Assembly: GCF_902506095.1 (NCBI RefSeq)
Contig: NZ_LR733293.1
Span: 478,416-542,415 of the forward strand
Source: Arthrobacter sp. 9AX
Lineage (GTDB): Bacteria > Actinomycetota > Actinomycetes > Actinomycetales > Micrococcaceae
DNA: 64,000 nucleotides
Direction: 5' to 3'
The notes under the pieces are model-generated. The model saw nothing but the letters and a program-made list of their open reading frames with translations. It was not told where the DNA came from and ran no database searches. The position numbers were made by a program, and so were the translations under genes. This document shows, piece by piece, positions 47,464 to 56,189 of this stretch (positions are counted from its first letter, which is position 1; the number at the start of each line of letters is the position of its first letter).

Positions 47464-48998
47464 ACCAGCCGAACCCGCAGAGCCTGCCCAACCCGCTGAT
47501 CCCCGGTTTTAACCCGGACCCCAGCATCGTGAAGGTCGGCGCCGACTATTACCTGGCCACCTCCACGTTCGAATACCTGCCCGGCATCCCCGTCTACCAC
47601 AGCACCGACCTGGTCACCTGGGACCGGATCGGCCATGTGGTGGACCGCGAAGGGCAATTGGATTCCCGCGACGTTCCCACGCTCGGCGGTGCGTGGGCCC
47701 CCACCATCCGCTTCCACGACGGCCTGTTCTACGTTGCCGTCACCGACGCCATGGCCCGCGGAACCCTGGTGTTCACGGCCACGGACCCGGCCGGACCGTG
47801 GAGCGACGGAATGGTGATTGACGGCGCCATCGGCATAGACCAGGACCTTGCCTGGGACGAGGACGGCACCGCCTACATGACCTACTCCGGGCTGGACACC
47901 GTCACCGGAAACATCAACGGGCACGGCGGCATCCTCCAGGTCCGGGTCGACCTCGAAACGGGCAAAGCCCTGGAGGAACCGCGCAGCGTCTGGTCCGGCA
48001 CCGGCCTGATGTTCCCCGAGGCGCCGCACCTCTACAAGCGCGGCGGCTACTGGTACCTCATGATCGCCGAGGGCGGCACCGAGCGCGGCCACAGTGTCAG
48101 TATTGCCCGCGGCACCTCACCCGCCGGTCCGTTCGAGAACAACCCGGCCAACCCCATCCTCAGCGCCCGCAGCACCGACCGTCCCATCCAGAACACCGGC
48201 CACGGTGATCTGGTGGAGACGCCGGACGGCGGGTGGGCCATGGTGCTGCTGGGCATGCGCCCCAAGGGCATGACCCGGGCGTTCTCCGCGCTGGGCCGGG
48301 AAACCTTCATCACGCCTGTCACCTGGGAGGACGGCTGGCCGGTTGCCGAGCCCGTGATGCTGAATCCCCGTGACGGCGGCTTTGTGTACGGGGATGACTT
48401 CGCGGACGCAGAGCTCGACGGCGGATGGATCGCCGTCCGCCGCTTCCCCGGCGCTTTTGCCTCCACAGAAAAGAACCCCGGACGCCTCACACTGACCAGC
48501 GATGGCACCGGCCTGGACGATGCACGGCCCGCGTTCCTGGGCCGCCGGCAGCAGTCACAGGTGGAGACCATCGCGGCGCTGGTGGACGCAGGATCGGCTG
48601 GCGCAGGATCAGCGGCCGCCGGTTCCGGCGGCCTGGCCGTACGCTACGACGAGGCCCACCACTACTCGATCGAAACGGACGGCACCACCATCACGGCCCG
48701 GGCCAGGATCTCCTCGATCGAGCAGGTGTGGACCCGCCCGGCGCCCGGCGGGCCAGTGGAACTGCGGATCGAAACCCGCGAAGCCAACCCGGACAACGCC
48801 ATCGGCAGCCTCAGCCCGGACACCATCGCGCTGCAGGCCGTTGTTGAGGGCGTACCGGTCACCCTGGCTGAACTGGACGGCCGGTACCTCTCGGCCGAGA
48901 CAGCAGCGTCCTTCACCGGACGCGTCGCCGGCGTGTTCGCCAGCAGCGGCACCGTCTCCTTCGACTGGTTCCGCAGCGAAAGCCGCGAACCCCGCTAA
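47460..48998 (+). CDS. GH43 beta-xylosidase / alpha-L-arabinofuranosidase
   Basis: 512 residues. Five-bladed propeller with base Asp20 (in GFNPDPSIV), pKa modulator Asp127 (GIDQDLAW) and acid Glu187 (FPEAPHLY), then a C-terminal lectin-like domain from about 310 (GFVYGDDFADAELD). Similar to XynB3-type xylosidases. No signal peptide. ATG overlaps the GH3 stop. Expected to remove xylose or arabinose from imported oligosaccharides or glycosides. Confidence 0.92.
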   Translation: MNQPNPQSLPNPLIPGFNPDPSIVKVGADYYLATSTFEYLPGIPVYHSTDLVTWDRIGHVVDREGQLDSRDVPTLGGAWAPTIRFHDGLFYVAVTDAMARGTLVFTATDPAGPWSDGMVIDGAIGIDQDLAWDEDGTAYMTYSGLDTVTGNINGHGGILQVRVDLETGKALEEPRSVWSGTGLMFPEAPHLYKRGGYWYLMIAEGGTERGHSVSIARGTSPAGPFENNPANPILSARSTDRPIQNTGHGDLVETPDGGWAMVLLGMRPKGMTRAFSALGRETFITPVTWEDGWPVAEPVMLNPRDGGFVYGDDFADAELDGGWIAVRRFPGAFASTEKNPGRLTLTSDGTGLDDARPAFLGRRQQSQVETIAALVDAGSAGAGSAAAGSGGLAVRYDEAHHYSIETDGTTITARARISSIEQVWTRPAPGGPVELRIETREANPDNAIGSLSPDTIALQAVVEGVPVTLAELDGRYLSAETAASFTGRVAGVFASSGTVSFDWFRSESREPR

Positions 48999-49005
48999 AT
49001 TCCGC

Positions 49006-49064
49006 GGGAATGGCACTTCGCGCCAGTGCTGCGCTGCTGCGCATCGCCGCGATGTGCCATTCCC
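49006..49064. repeat. 59-bp imperfect palindrome between GH43 and GH78
   Basis: Arms 49006-49022 and 49048-49064 match over 17 positions with one mismatch (GGGAATGGCAC outer part). The 25-base centre has its own GCGC/GCTGC self-complementarity. There is no T-run. It occupies most of the 97-base gap. It may be a REP-like element or an RNA-stabilising or attenuating hairpin. Confidence 0.75.
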
Positions 49065-49095
49065 GTCCCATTGTTCCTCCCCTGAAAGGTCTTGT

Positions 49096-51978
49096 GTGAC
49101 ATCCACGTCCCTGGCACCGCAGTCAGCCACCCGCCAGCGCACCGCCGTCACGCGGCTGGCAGCCGAGTACCGGACCGACACGCCGTTCGTCGCTGTGGCC
49201 CGGCCGCGGCTCAGCTGGGTCATCGACACCGGGAGCAAGGACTGGCAGCAGGTCCGGGCCGAGCTCCGGCTGACCCGGAACCGGAAAGCCGAAACGGCCG
49301 CGCTCGAAGGCCAGGAATCCGTGCTCGTGGAATGGCCGTTCGAAGCCATCGCCGCGGGCGAACAGGTGGAGGTGGAAGTCCGCGTTACCGGGAACGACGG
49401 CGCCACGACGGATTGGTGCGCGCCGCTGACGTTGGTGGGCGGTTTCGTGGGCGGGCCTTGGCAGGCCGAGGCGATCGCCTTGCCGGCCCCTGCCGGGGAA
49501 CAGCAGCCGCTGGGCCGGCCCGGGCAGTTGCGCCACGAGTTCACCGTGGGGGAGGGGCTGGCCAACGCCACGCTCTTCGCCACCGCCCACGGCGTGTACC
49601 AGGCTGAGGTGAACGGCACGGAGGTGGATGACCAGGTCCTTAAACCGGGCTGGACCGCCTACGCGGACCGGCTCAACCACGAAACCACCGACGTCACGGG
49701 CCTGCTGGCTCCCGGCCGCAACGCCATCGGCATCTGGCTGGCCGGCGGCTGGTTCACCGAAAAATACGGCTTCCACGGCTTCGCCAAACCCTTCTACGGG
49801 GAGCAGCCCGCGGTCAAGATCGAGCTTCGCCTGGAATACGCCGACGGCACCCGGGAAACCGTCGCCAGCGGCCCGGATTGGCGGGCCTTCACAGGCGGCC
49901 CGTTGGTGTCCAGTGGCATCTACGCGGGGGAAGCATTCGATGCCCGGCGCGTGGAGGCCGGCTGGTCCGAACCGGGCTTCGATGACGCCCACTGGTTTCG
50001 GGCCGCCGTCGACTCCGGCGGGGACTGGGCGGACGCCACTCCGGCCGTCGCCCCGCCGGTGCGCCGGATCGAGGAACTGCCCGTCCGCGACGTTCTGACA
50101 ACGCCGTCCGGCGCAACGGTGCTGGATTTTGGCCAAAACCTGGTGGGGAGGCTGCGGATCCGCGTCTCCGGCCAGGCCGGCCACACCATCACCTTCCGGC
50201 ATGCCGAGGTGCTGGAGGACGGCGAATTATCCCTCCGCCCGCTCCGGCAGGCAGCCGCAACGGACACGTACACCCTGGCCGGCAACGGCACTGAGGAATG
50301 GGAGCCGCGGTTCACCTTCCACGGCTTCCGCTACGCCCAACTGGACAACTGGCCAGGTGAGCTCGACCCGGCGGCGATCACCGCCGTCGTGATCCACAAC
50401 GACATGCGCCGCACCGGCTGGTTCGACTGCTCCGAGCCGCTGCTGAACCGGCTGCACGAGAACGCCCTGTGGGGGATGCGCGGCAACTTCCTGGCGCTGC
50501 CCACCGATTGCCCGCAGCGGGATGAACGGCTGGGCTGGACCGGGGACATCCAGGTCTTCAGCCCCACGGCCAGCTACCTGTATGACTCGCTGGGCTTCCT
50601 CGGCTCGTGGCTTCAGGACCTCACCCTCGAACAGGGCCATCACGAGGGCGTGGTCCCCATCATCGTGCCGTCAGTGCTGGGCATGCTTGACGCGCCCGTC
50701 GCCGCGTGGGGCGACGCCGCCACGGTGGTCCCGTGGGTTCTTTTTGAGCGGTTCGGGGACACCGGCCTGCTCCGCCGGCAGTACGCCAGCATGCGGGATT
50801 GGGCCAATGCCCTGCTGAAAGTCCGGGACAGTTCCGGGCTGTGGCAGGGCCAGATGCAACTGGGCGACTGGCTGGATCCCGCCGCGCCGCCGGAAAAGCC
50901 CGGTGCCGCCCGCACGCACGGCGACATCGTGGCCAGCGCCTACCTCTTCCGGTCCCTGGATCTGGTGGCCCGTGCGGCGGCCGTCCTGGGCGACGACGCC
51001 GATCACGGTACGTACGCGGCGCTCGCCGAGCGTACCCGGCAGGCTTTCCTTGCCGAATACGTCACGCCCGCCGGCCGGATGGTGTCCGATGCCCAGACTG
51101 CCTACTCCCTTGCGCTGATGTTCGGCATCAGCACGGACCCCGCCCAGCGCCAGGCACTCGGTGACCGGCTCGCCGAGCTCGCCCGCCTTGGCGGCTACCG
51201 GATTGCCACCGGGTTCGTGGGCACGCCCCTGATCGCGGACGCCCTGACCGTTACCGGCCATCTGGATGCCGCCGAGCGGCTGCTCACGCAGACCGAATGC
51301 CCGTCCTGGCTCTACCCGGTCACCCAGGGCGCCACCACCATCTGGGAACGCTGGGACTCCATCCTCGAAGACGGCAGCGTCAACCCCGGCGAAATGACCT
51401 CCTTCAACCACTACGCCCTGGGCGCCATTGCCGACTGGATGCACCGCACCGTGGCCGGCCTGGCCTGCGCCGCGCCGGGGTACCGGAAACTCAGTATCGC
51501 GCCGCGTCCCCTGGCCAGCCTGGGGCACGCGTCAACGTCGCACGAAACACCGTATGGACTGGCTCGGGTGGCCTGGAAGCGTGTGGGGGACCGGATCCTG
51601 GTGGATGCCACCGTGCCGCCCGGAACCACCGCAGAGGTCTCGTTGCCGGACGGGTCCGCGCCGTTCGTGGTGGGTTCCGGCCTGCACTCCTGGGACGTCA
51701 CGGACGCTTCCCCGGCCGCTGGACGCGCCGCCGTGTCACTGGACTCACCGCTCGCGGACATCATGGACGATCCCTCGGCATACGCAGCAGCATGGCAAGC
51801 CATCGACGCCCACGATCCGGCCGGCGCAGCGGCGTTCCGCAAGGACACCGTCTGGTACCGGCAGACCACCCTTGACCAGGGCTTGATCTTCACCCGGCCC
51901 GAGGTCAAGCAGGACATTGCTGCGGCACTGGAGGCCCTCAACGGGCGCCGCTCCGCCCGCACCCCGGACCACTCCTGA
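49096..51978 (+). CDS. GH78 alpha-L-rhamnosidase
   Basis: 960 residues from GTG 49096 (AAAGG six bases upstream). N-terminal beta domains (ATAHGVYQAEVNGTEVDDQ), a concanavalin-like domain, then the catalytic (alpha/alpha)6 barrel with PTDCPQRDERLGWTGD, the catalytic acid Glu in DERLGW, and a second Glu in TTIWERWDS. The C-terminal domain ends about 875; residues ~884-947 form an extra helical module (SPLADIMDDP). No signal peptide. Releases terminal rhamnose from plant glycosides, rutinosides or pectin fragments. Confidence 0.93.
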   Translation: MTSTSLAPQSATRQRTAVTRLAAEYRTDTPFVAVARPRLSWVIDTGSKDWQQVRAELRLTRNRKAETAALEGQESVLVEWPFEAIAAGEQVEVEVRVTGNDGATTDWCAPLTLVGGFVGGPWQAEAIALPAPAGEQQPLGRPGQLRHEFTVGEGLANATLFATAHGVYQAEVNGTEVDDQVLKPGWTAYADRLNHETTDVTGLLAPGRNAIGIWLAGGWFTEKYGFHGFAKPFYGEQPAVKIELRLEYADGTRETVASGPDWRAFTGGPLVSSGIYAGEAFDARRVEAGWSEPGFDDAHWFRAAVDSGGDWADATPAVAPPVRRIEELPVRDVLTTPSGATVLDFGQNLVGRLRIRVSGQAGHTITFRHAEVLEDGELSLRPLRQAAATDTYTLAGNGTEEWEPRFTFHGFRYAQLDNWPGELDPAAITAVVIHNDMRRTGWFDCSEPLLNRLHENALWGMRGNFLALPTDCPQRDERLGWTGDIQVFSPTASYLYDSLGFLGSWLQDLTLEQGHHEGVVPIIVPSVLGMLDAPVAAWGDAATVVPWVLFERFGDTGLLRRQYASMRDWANALLKVRDSSGLWQGQMQLGDWLDPAAPPEKPGAARTHGDIVASAYLFRSLDLVARAAAVLGDDADHGTYAALAERTRQAFLAEYVTPAGRMVSDAQTAYSLALMFGISTDPAQRQALGDRLAELARLGGYRIATGFVGTPLIADALTVTGHLDAAERLLTQTECPSWLYPVTQGATTIWERWDSILEDGSVNPGEMTSFNHYALGAIADWMHRTVAGLACAAPGYRKLSIAPRPLASLGHASTSHETPYGLARVAWKRVGDRILVDATVPPGTTAEVSLPDGSAPFVVGSGLHSWDVTDASPAAGRAAVSLDSPLADIMDDPSAYAAAWQAIDAHDPAGAAAFRKDTVWYRQTTLDQGLIFTRPEVKQDIAAALEALNGRRSARTPDHS

Positions 51979-52009
51979 ACTCCGTTAGCCCCAAAACAAG
52001 AAGGCATCA

Positions 52010-53782
52010 ATGACCACTTTCACCGCTGAGAGCCCGCTGTACTTCGTGATGCGGCATGCCGAAGGCAACCGCATCCTGGCGGAGCATGTCCCCACACTGA
52101 CCAACAGCCCCCTGCTGCACACCCTGTACTTCCACGAGGTGGGCATGATCCTGGGAACGGAGGAGGCACTGCAGGACAGCCCCGCCAAGGTGGCGGAGAT
52201 CCTGCGGCTCATCGGCGAACTGGAGCCGGAGGATACCGCAGCTGAGCGCTCCGCCGCGGCCGCAGCCGATGTTCCCGCCCCGTCCGCCGGTTATGAGCCG
52301 GACACCGTGGCCCGCGCCAGTGCTGCCCTGGCACTGCCGGCGACGGCGGCGGCGCAGGAACGCTTCGAAGTCACGTTCGCCGGGCCTTCGCACGGCAACC
52401 CGTTCACCGACGTCGACCTCCGGGTGGAGTTCACCGCCCCGTCGGGCAAGGTGCTCAGCGTGCCCGGCTTCTACGATGGCGACGGCAGCTACAAGGCCAG
52501 GCTCCTGCTCCCGGAAGCAGGGGACTGGACCCTTGCCACGTCCAGCAACGCCCGGTCGCTGGACGGCGTCACGGGCTCGTTCCGTGCGGCGGAGGCTCCG
52601 GCCGGCTCCCGCGGCGTGGTCCGGGTAGCCAACACGTTCCATTTTGCGTACGACGACGGCACCCCCTACCTGCCCATCGGCACCACTGCCTACGCCTGGA
52701 CGCACCAGGGCGACGCCCTGGAAAAGCAGACGCTGGACACCCTGGCCGCCGGCCCGTTCAACAAGATGCGCATGTGTGTCTTCCCCAAGTCCTACCTTTT
52801 CAATGAGAACGAACCGGACTTCTACCCCTTCGAGGGATCGCTGTCCGGGGGCTTCGATTACGAGCGGCCCAACCCGGCTTTCTACCGCCACCTTGAGCAG
52901 CGGATCAGCCAGCTGGACGAACTGGGCATCGAAGCCGACCTGATCCTGTTCCATGCCTACGACCGCTGGGGCTTCTCCACCATGACCCCCGGCCAGGACG
53001 ACCGGTACCTCAAGTATGTGGTGGCGCGGCTGGCTTCTCACCGGAACATCTGGTGGTCCCTTGCCAACGAATACGATCTCCTGTTCCGCAAGACCACCGA
53101 GGACTGGGAACGCTTCGCCGGCATCGTCCAGGCCAACGACCCCAGCGGGCACCTGCTCTCCATCCACAACTGCCAGGCGTTCTACGATTACAGCCGTCCG
53201 TGGGTGACGCATAGCAGCATCCAGCGCCAGGACGTCCACAAAACCGCGGAGTTCACGGGGGAGTGGCGGGACCGCTGGCAGAAGCCCGTGGTCATCGATG
53301 AGTGTGCCTACGAAGGGAACATCGACCAGGGCTGGGGCAACATCACCGGTGAGGAGATGACCAGGCGGTTCTGGGAAGGAGCCATCCGGGGCGGTTACGT
53401 GGGCCATGGCGAAACGTACATGGATGCCGGCGACATCCTGTGGTGGGCCAAAGGCGGGGAGTTCCACGGCAGCAGTCCCGAGCGGATCGCCTTCCTGCGC
53501 CGCATCCAGGAAGAGACCCCCGGCGGTTTCCTGGAGCCGCTGCCCAGCGCCTGGGACGTTCCCACCGCCGGAATCCGGTACGAGTACGAACTGAGCTACT
53601 TCGGCTTCAACCAGCCCACGTACCGTAACTTTGTCATGCCGGCGGGCCGGAAGTACGAGGTGGACGTCATTGACACGTGGAACATGACGGTGGAAACCCT
53701 TCCCGGCACCATGGAGGGACGCTTCCGGGTGGAGCTGCCCGGCCGGCAGTTCATAGCGGTGAGGATCCGCGCCGTCGCCTGA
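52010..53782 (+). CDS. DUF5060/DUF4038/DUF5605 putative glycoside hydrolase
   Basis: 590 residues. Residues 1-72 form a small helical module (SPLYFVMRHA, LAEHVPTLTNSPL), then a linker, a DUF5060-like beta domain (118-195), a TIM-barrel DUF4038-like core (205-480) and a DUF5605-like C-terminal beta domain (500-590). Candidate catalytic residues are Glu354 (WWSLANEYD) and Glu431 (VVIDECAYEG). DUF4038 proteins include GH140 apiosidases of rhamnogalacturonan II; with the lactonase-like gene in the same region, an apiosidase is a reasonable guess. No signal peptide. Confidence 0.75.
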   Translation: MTTFTAESPLYFVMRHAEGNRILAEHVPTLTNSPLLHTLYFHEVGMILGTEEALQDSPAKVAEILRLIGELEPEDTAAERSAAAAADVPAPSAGYEPDTVARASAALALPATAAAQERFEVTFAGPSHGNPFTDVDLRVEFTAPSGKVLSVPGFYDGDGSYKARLLLPEAGDWTLATSSNARSLDGVTGSFRAAEAPAGSRGVVRVANTFHFAYDDGTPYLPIGTTAYAWTHQGDALEKQTLDTLAAGPFNKMRMCVFPKSYLFNENEPDFYPFEGSLSGGFDYERPNPAFYRHLEQRISQLDELGIEADLILFHAYDRWGFSTMTPGQDDRYLKYVVARLASHRNIWWSLANEYDLLFRKTTEDWERFAGIVQANDPSGHLLSIHNCQAFYDYSRPWVTHSSIQRQDVHKTAEFTGEWRDRWQKPVVIDECAYEGNIDQGWGNITGEEMTRRFWEGAIRGGYVGHGETYMDAGDILWWAKGGEFHGSSPERIAFLRRIQEETPGGFLEPLPSAWDVPTAGIRYEYELSYFGFNQPTYRNFVMPAGRKYEVDVIDTWNMTVETLPGTMEGRFRVELPGRQFIAVRIRAVA

Positions 53783-53812
53783 CTTCCCGGGCGACCCGCC
53801 GCGATCCCTTGG

Positions 53813-53850
53813 AAACCCAAAGTAATCAGCTTGCTTATTACTTTGGGTTT
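53813..53850. promoter_or_regulatory. AT-rich palindrome between the GH locus and the PfpI-like gene
   Basis: Perfect 14-bp arms (53813-53826 and 53837-53850) around CAGCTTGCTT. It could end the glycosidase transcript (31 bases past the stop, TTTGGGTTTT on the 3' side) or be an operator for the PfpI-like gene starting at 53944. The low GC content against the background suggests a binding site. Confidence 0.55.
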
Positions 53851-53943
53851 TCCTACGCTGGAAGCTGTCAGGCAAACATCTCTCGAAGCGGTAACCCGCG
53901 CCCCGAAGGGGACGCAGGAACCCGGTTCACGCGAGGAGGAAAA

Positions 53944-54510
53944 ATGTCAGAACACAGCATCGAAGGCAAGAAGGTCGCATTCCTGCTGACCGACGGCGTG
54001 GAGCAGATCGAACTGACCAGCCCGTGGCAGGCAGTCAAGGAGGCCGGCGGCCAGCCCACGCTGGTGGCTCCGAAGAGCGGCCGGTTGCAGGGATTCGAGG
54101 GCACGGACAAAGGCGACACGTTCGACGTCGACCTGACAGTCGCCGAGGCCAGCGCCGACGATTTTGACGCCCTGGTACTTCCTGGCGGCGTCATAAACGC
54201 TGACCACCTCCGGGTGGACAAGGACGCCCAGGCCTTCACGCGAAGCTTCTTTGAACAGCACAAGCCGGTGGCCTCCATCTGCCACGGGCCCTGGCTGCTG
54301 ATCGACGCAGGCGTGATCAGGGGCCGGAACGTGACCTCCTACCACACGCTCGAAACGGACCTGAAGAACGCCGGCGCCAACTGGACCGACGAGGAAGTGG
54401 TGGTGGACCAGGGCCTGGTCACCAGCCGCAACCCCGACGATCTCCCGGCGTTCAACAGCAAGCTCGTCGAGGAAATCTCGGAGGGCCAGCACGCAGGCCA
54501 GACAGCCTAA
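53944..54510 (+). CDS. PfpI/DJ-1-family protein (type 1 glutamine amidotransferase domain)
   Basis: 188 residues. Nucleophile Cys113 with His114 in SICHGPWLLI, Glu20 in DGVEQIELT, and GGVINADHLR. Length and motifs match YhbO/PfpI stress proteins with deglycase or chaperone-like activity. GAGGAGG precedes the ATG. A long palindrome lies upstream. The gene is followed by the DHA2 exporter after 129 bases. Confidence 0.93.
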   Translation: MSEHSIEGKKVAFLLTDGVEQIELTSPWQAVKEAGGQPTLVAPKSGRLQGFEGTDKGDTFDVDLTVAEASADDFDALVLPGGVINADHLRVDKDAQAFTRSFFEQHKPVASICHGPWLLIDAGVIRGRNVTSYHTLETDLKNAGANWTDEEVVVDQGLVTSRNPDDLPAFNSKLVEEISEGQHAGQTA

Positions 54511-54519
54511 AACCCTCCA

Positions 54520-54637
54520 ATGTTCCCTCAGGGTTAAGGAAAAAGTCCCGTGCGGAGGAATTACTCCAGCCGGTAGAGTGTTGGAGTCTGCAGCGACGCT
54601 GATCGCGCACCACTCAAACAACTCCCTGAGGGAACAT
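54520..54637 (+). promoter_or_regulatory. Widely spaced inverted repeat covering the exporter's ribosome binding site
   Basis: ATGTTCCCTCAGGG (54520-54533) and its exact complement CCCTGAGGGAACAT (54624-54637) are 90 bases apart. The second copy contains the ribosome binding site GAGGGA, six bases before the ATG at 54640. Each arm also holds a nearly palindromic CCCTnAGGG. Two readings: paired operator half-sites for DNA looping, or an RNA stem hiding the ribosome binding site. Confidence 0.6.
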
Positions 54638-54639
54638 CC

Positions 54640-56118
54640 ATGTCTACCGAAGTCTCTCCAAACGCCGGCGGCCCGTCTGTCCAGGCCGTAGGAACCAAGC
54701 CCGCCGCTCCGGAGAAGATGTCCCGCGAATCGGTGACGGTCATCAGCACGCTGCTGGTGGCGACGTTTGTGGTGATCCTCAACGAGACCATCATGAATGT
54801 CGCCCTGCAGCGGTTGATGGTGGATCTCCAGGTCGACGCGCCTACAGTTCAATGGCTCTCCACCGGTTTTATGCTCACCATGGCAGTGGTCATCCCCACC
54901 ACCGGCTTCATCCTGCAAACCCTGTCGACGCGGGCAGTGTTTATGCTTGCGATGGGCCTTTTCGCAGGCGGTACTGCACTTGCGGCTGTGGCTCCCGGCT
55001 TCGAGATCCTGCTGCTGGCCCGCATCGTCCAGGCAGGCGGCACCGCGATCATGCTGCCGCTGCTGATGACCACCATCCTCACCCTGGTTCCCCTGGCCAA
55101 ACGCGGCGCCGTGATGGGTAACGTCAGCATCGCGATTTCCGTGGCACCGGCCATGGGCCCCACGGTTTCCGGGCTGATTCTCGAGCACTTCACGTGGCGC
55201 TTTATGTTCGTCTTCGTCCTTCCGGTTGCCCTGGCGGCCCTTGCCATCGGTGCCAAGTACCTGACCAACGTGGGTGTCACGGAGAAGGCCAAGCTGGACG
55301 CCCTCTCGGTGATCCTCACGGTGCCTGCCTTCGGCGGCCTGGTGTACGGACTCAGCCAGATCGGCGGCGGCCACGACGGCCAGGCAGGTCCGAGTGTGGC
55401 GGCTATCGCCGCACTGGTGATCGGCGTTGCCAGCCTTACGGTCTTTGTCCTCCGCCAGGTCCGCCTGCAGAAGTCCGACGCCCCGCTGCTGGATCTGCGC
55501 GCGTTCAAGTTCCGCATGTTCACCGTTTCGGTCCTGCTGATGGTGGTGGCCATGATGGCCCTGTTCGGCGGAGTCATCCTGCTGCCCCTGTACCTGCAGG
55601 AAGTCCGCGGACTCGGCTCCCTCGAGACCGGCCTCGCACTGCTGCCCGGCGGCCTGGCCATGGGCCTGCTCGGCCCGGTCATCGGCCGCCTGTTCGACAA
55701 GGTGGGGCCGCTGCCGCTCACCGTCACGGGTTCGGTCCTGATGGTGGTGACCCTCTGGCAGTTTTCCATGCTCGACGCCGGCACGCCCGTGGCGTGGATC
55801 GTCACCTTGCACGTGGGCCTGAGTTTCGGCTTGGCGCTGCTGTTCACGCCCGCCTTCACCACCGGCCTGAATCCGCTTCCGCCTCACCTGTACTCGCACG
55901 GCTCCGCGATCATGAGCACCACGCAGCAGGTCGCCGGGGCTGCCGGCACGGCCCTGCTGGTGTCCATCTTTGCCGTGGTGTCCGCAGCGTCGGGCCTCGT
56001 CGCGGGGATGAGCGCCGCCTTCCGGACGGCGACCGTCATTGCCTTCGCCGCCGTCGTGCTCTCCGCCATGATGCGTAAGACCGAAGGTGCCGGGCCGGGT
56101 CACGGCGCGGGGCACTAA
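54640..56118 (+). CDS. MFS transporter, DHA2 family (EmrB/QacA-like drug exporter)
   Basis: 492 residues with 14 TM helices. LNETIMNVALQRLMVDLQVD in helix 1 is the DHA2 signature; QWLSTGFMLTMAVVIP, AGGTAIMLPLL and the motif-C-like AISVAPAMGPTVSGLI follow. A 35-residue cytoplasmic N-terminus precedes helix 1. These pumps exchange drugs for protons. The start lies just after an inverted-repeat arm that includes the ribosome binding site, implying controlled expression. No TetR/MarR gene is directly adjacent. Confidence 0.92.
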   Translation: MSTEVSPNAGGPSVQAVGTKPAAPEKMSRESVTVISTLLVATFVVILNETIMNVALQRLMVDLQVDAPTVQWLSTGFMLTMAVVIPTTGFILQTLSTRAVFMLAMGLFAGGTALAAVAPGFEILLLARIVQAGGTAIMLPLLMTTILTLVPLAKRGAVMGNVSIAISVAPAMGPTVSGLILEHFTWRFMFVFVLPVALAALAIGAKYLTNVGVTEKAKLDALSVILTVPAFGGLVYGLSQIGGGHDGQAGPSVAAIAALVIGVASLTVFVLRQVRLQKSDAPLLDLRAFKFRMFTVSVLLMVVAMMALFGGVILLPLYLQEVRGLGSLETGLALLPGGLAMGLLGPVIGRLFDKVGPLPLTVTGSVLMVVTLWQFSMLDAGTPVAWIVTLHVGLSFGLALLFTPAFTTGLNPLPPHLYSHGSAIMSTTQQVAGAAGTALLVSIFAVVSAASGLVAGMSAAFRTATVIAFAAVVLSAMMRKTEGAGPGHGAGH

Positions 56119-56189
56119 GCTAAGCCGGCGCCTGCCTCCGCCAGCGAGCCAGCCGGATCCCGCGTGGGTGCGGCCGGCTCAGCCATATC

